DNA of 6,916 bases from Campylobacteraceae bacterium (lineage in GTDB: Bacteria > Campylobacterota > Campylobacteria > Campylobacterales > Sulfurovaceae), in assembly GCA_026986355.1 (NCBI GenBank), contig JALSOO010000236.1, forward strand, positions 1-6,916. The letters run 5' to 3'. The notes beneath the pieces are model-generated. The model did no database searches. It was not told the DNA's origin and saw nothing but the letters and a program-made list of their open reading frames with translations. Position numbers and translations under genes: made by a program. Numbering within the stretch: the first letter of the stretch is position 1; each line of letters begins with the position of its first letter. Of this stretch, positions 5,866-6,916 are shown piece by piece.

Positions 5866-6916
5866 ATGAAAAATTTAATCCTAACTCTTATAATATTACT
5901 CTTTACCTCTTGTCAAGATACGATAGAAAATAGACCTCTATTAACAAAATCAAAAAAGAGGCAACCTATATTTATTGTTAATCCAAATCGACATCTAAAT
6001 ATTGCAGAGTTTTGGATTACTCAACTAGATAATCCTAAGAAGATTATTATGACTCCAAAAGAGATTGAAAAATTCAATGATAAAATAGCCAAAGATGGTC
6101 TACTAAACTATTTTAAGGATATTAAGAGTTTCTATAACTCATCAAAGCTAAAAACAACTCTACTCAAAAACTTTAATAGTCTAAAAAACAAGGCTAAATA
6201 TCTTACAGATAATAGTATCATCTCTAATAGATTTTACAACGATTTAAAAGAGGAGCTAAATTTAAAAGAGTTAAAGGGCAAAAGAGTAAAAACACGCTAT
6301 GCCTTAACAGTCAACTACACTAATCAGAGAATTATACCAACCCAAGAGGTAATGATAAAAAAGAAAAATCAAATCTATTTTGATAGAAATCAAAACTCTG
6401 CATTGGATATTGGAACTCCTATTGCTATTTTACATAGTACCAAAGATGGGAGATGGCACTATGGTATAGCTCCTACAAGCTCTGGGTGGATTCGAGATAG
6501 AGATATTGCTTTTGGAGAGAAAAAAGAGATTTTAGATTATGTTACCTCTAAAAAATTTATTGTGACCACTGCAACAAAAACACCTATACTTATAAAAGGA
6601 ATCTACCATGACTATATGCGTATGGGTGTTAGAGTTCCTTATATATTGAGTATTGATGATATGATGATGATTCCTATTCCTACACGCAATAGTAAAGGAG
6701 AGTTGAAATTTACCAATGCCACAGTTAAAAAGAGCAATATCCATATAGGCTATTTACCCTACAACCAAGAGACTATCTTGACCCAAGCATTTAAGTTCTT
6801 ACATCTCCCCTATGGTTGGGGTGGAATGTTTGGAGAGCAGGACTGCTCCAAATTTATACAAGAGGTATTTGCTACAACAGGATTGAGACTACCTAGAAAC
6901 TCTGCATCTCAAAGTA
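5866..6916 (+). CDS. SH3-like/NlpC-P60 cell-wall hydrolase lipoprotein, 3' end missing
   Basis: The gene is open at the right edge: 350 codons are present and no stop is reached. MKNLILTLIILLFTSC is a signal peptide with a likely lipobox cysteine at C16 (LFTSC, phenylalanine at -3 being less usual), so the protein is probably lipidated and exported. A 120-residue N-terminal region follows, rich in Lys and Asn. An SH3b-like stretch comes next (about 165-220, including DGRWHYGIAPTSSGWIRDRDI), then a second SH3-like stretch (about 225-295). The NlpC/P60 peptidase domain begins near 303; YGWGGMFGEQDCSKF carries the expected catalytic cysteine C327. The catalytic histidine and third polar residue lie beyond the window. 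Such enzymes cleave peptide stems of peptidoglycan. The ATG is the one directly after an extended -10 and has no ribosome site. It is transcribed divergently from the 63-aa gene. Confidence 0.85.
   Translation, partial: MKNLILTLIILLFTSCQDTIENRPLLTKSKKRQPIFIVNPNRHLNIAEFWITQLDNPKKIIMTPKEIEKFNDKIAKDGLLNYFKDIKSFYNSSKLKTTLLKNFNSLKNKAKYLTDNSIISNRFYNDLKEELNLKELKGKRVKTRYALTVNYTNQRIIPTQEVMIKKKNQIYFDRNQNSALDIGTPIAILHSTKDGRWHYGIAPTSSGWIRDRDIAFGEKKEILDYVTSKKFIVTTATKTPILIKGIYHDYMRMGVRVPYILSIDDMMMIPIPTRNSKGELKFTNATVKKSNIHIGYLPYNQETILTQAFKFLHLPYGWGGMFGEQDCSKFIQEVFATTGLRLPRNSASQS

Noticed and set aside
6656..6674. Run of repeated GATGAT/ATGATG triplets
   Set aside because: It only encodes an Asp-Asp-Met-Met-Met stretch in the lipoprotein and is too short to be a meaningful repeat.
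6532..6744. Open frame on the minus strand rich in Asn and His, inside the lipoprotein gene
   Set aside because: The NIGHNHHIINTQ-like composition arises from the reverse reading of the SH3-like region; there is no promoter or ribosome site.

Overview
The window is AT-rich and densely packed, with genes on both strands. Its gene content, protein style (for example the HisRS, PdxJ and PdxA variants) and TATAAT-type promoters without a clear -35 box suggest a Campylobacterota (epsilonproteobacterial) chromosome, perhaps a Sulfurimonas/Sulfurovum-like sulfur or hydrogen oxidiser. The genus is an inference from pattern recognition only. No insertion sequence, phage gene, CRISPR array, tRNA or rRNA is visible, so this looks like ordinary core chromosome.

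Left part (1-3161, + strand): the 3' end of a Ppx/GppA-family phosphatase gene, a 79-nt intergenic gap holding a promoter, then a tight run hisS - pdxJ - pdxA. hisS makes histidyl-tRNA synthetase. pdxA and pdxJ encode consecutive steps of the DXP-dependent route to pyridoxine 5'-phosphate: PdxA oxidises 4-phosphohydroxy-threonine, and PdxJ condenses the resulting amino-ketone phosphate with DXP. hisS stop and pdxJ start are adjacent, and pdxA follows after 11 nt, so the three are probably co-transcribed.

Middle part (3152-5090, - strand): a membrane-anchored PAS-like/GGDEF diguanylate cyclase whose stop overlaps the pdxA stop tail to tail by 10 bp. It is preceded in its operon by a membrane-anchored TPR protein, and further upstream lies an 89-aa protein of unknown function.

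Right part (5091-6916): a GatB/YqeY-domain gene on + is transcribed divergently from the 89-aa gene, with an inverted-repeat -10 region between them. A 10-bp perfect hairpin separates it from a convergent 63-aa acidic small-protein gene on -. A second divergent promoter region follows, then a putative lipoprotein with an SH3-like region and an NlpC/P60 cell-wall hydrolase domain that runs off the window end.

No convincing new multi-gene system is present. The most interesting signals are at promoter scale. Two genes (5866 on +, 5090 on -) have a TATAAT box placed so that the predicted transcript begins at, or within a few nt of, the start codon (leaderless candidates). For three minus-strand genes the longest open frame begins inside or upstream of the predicted promoter, so shorter starts (4754, 5090, 5804) are used here.
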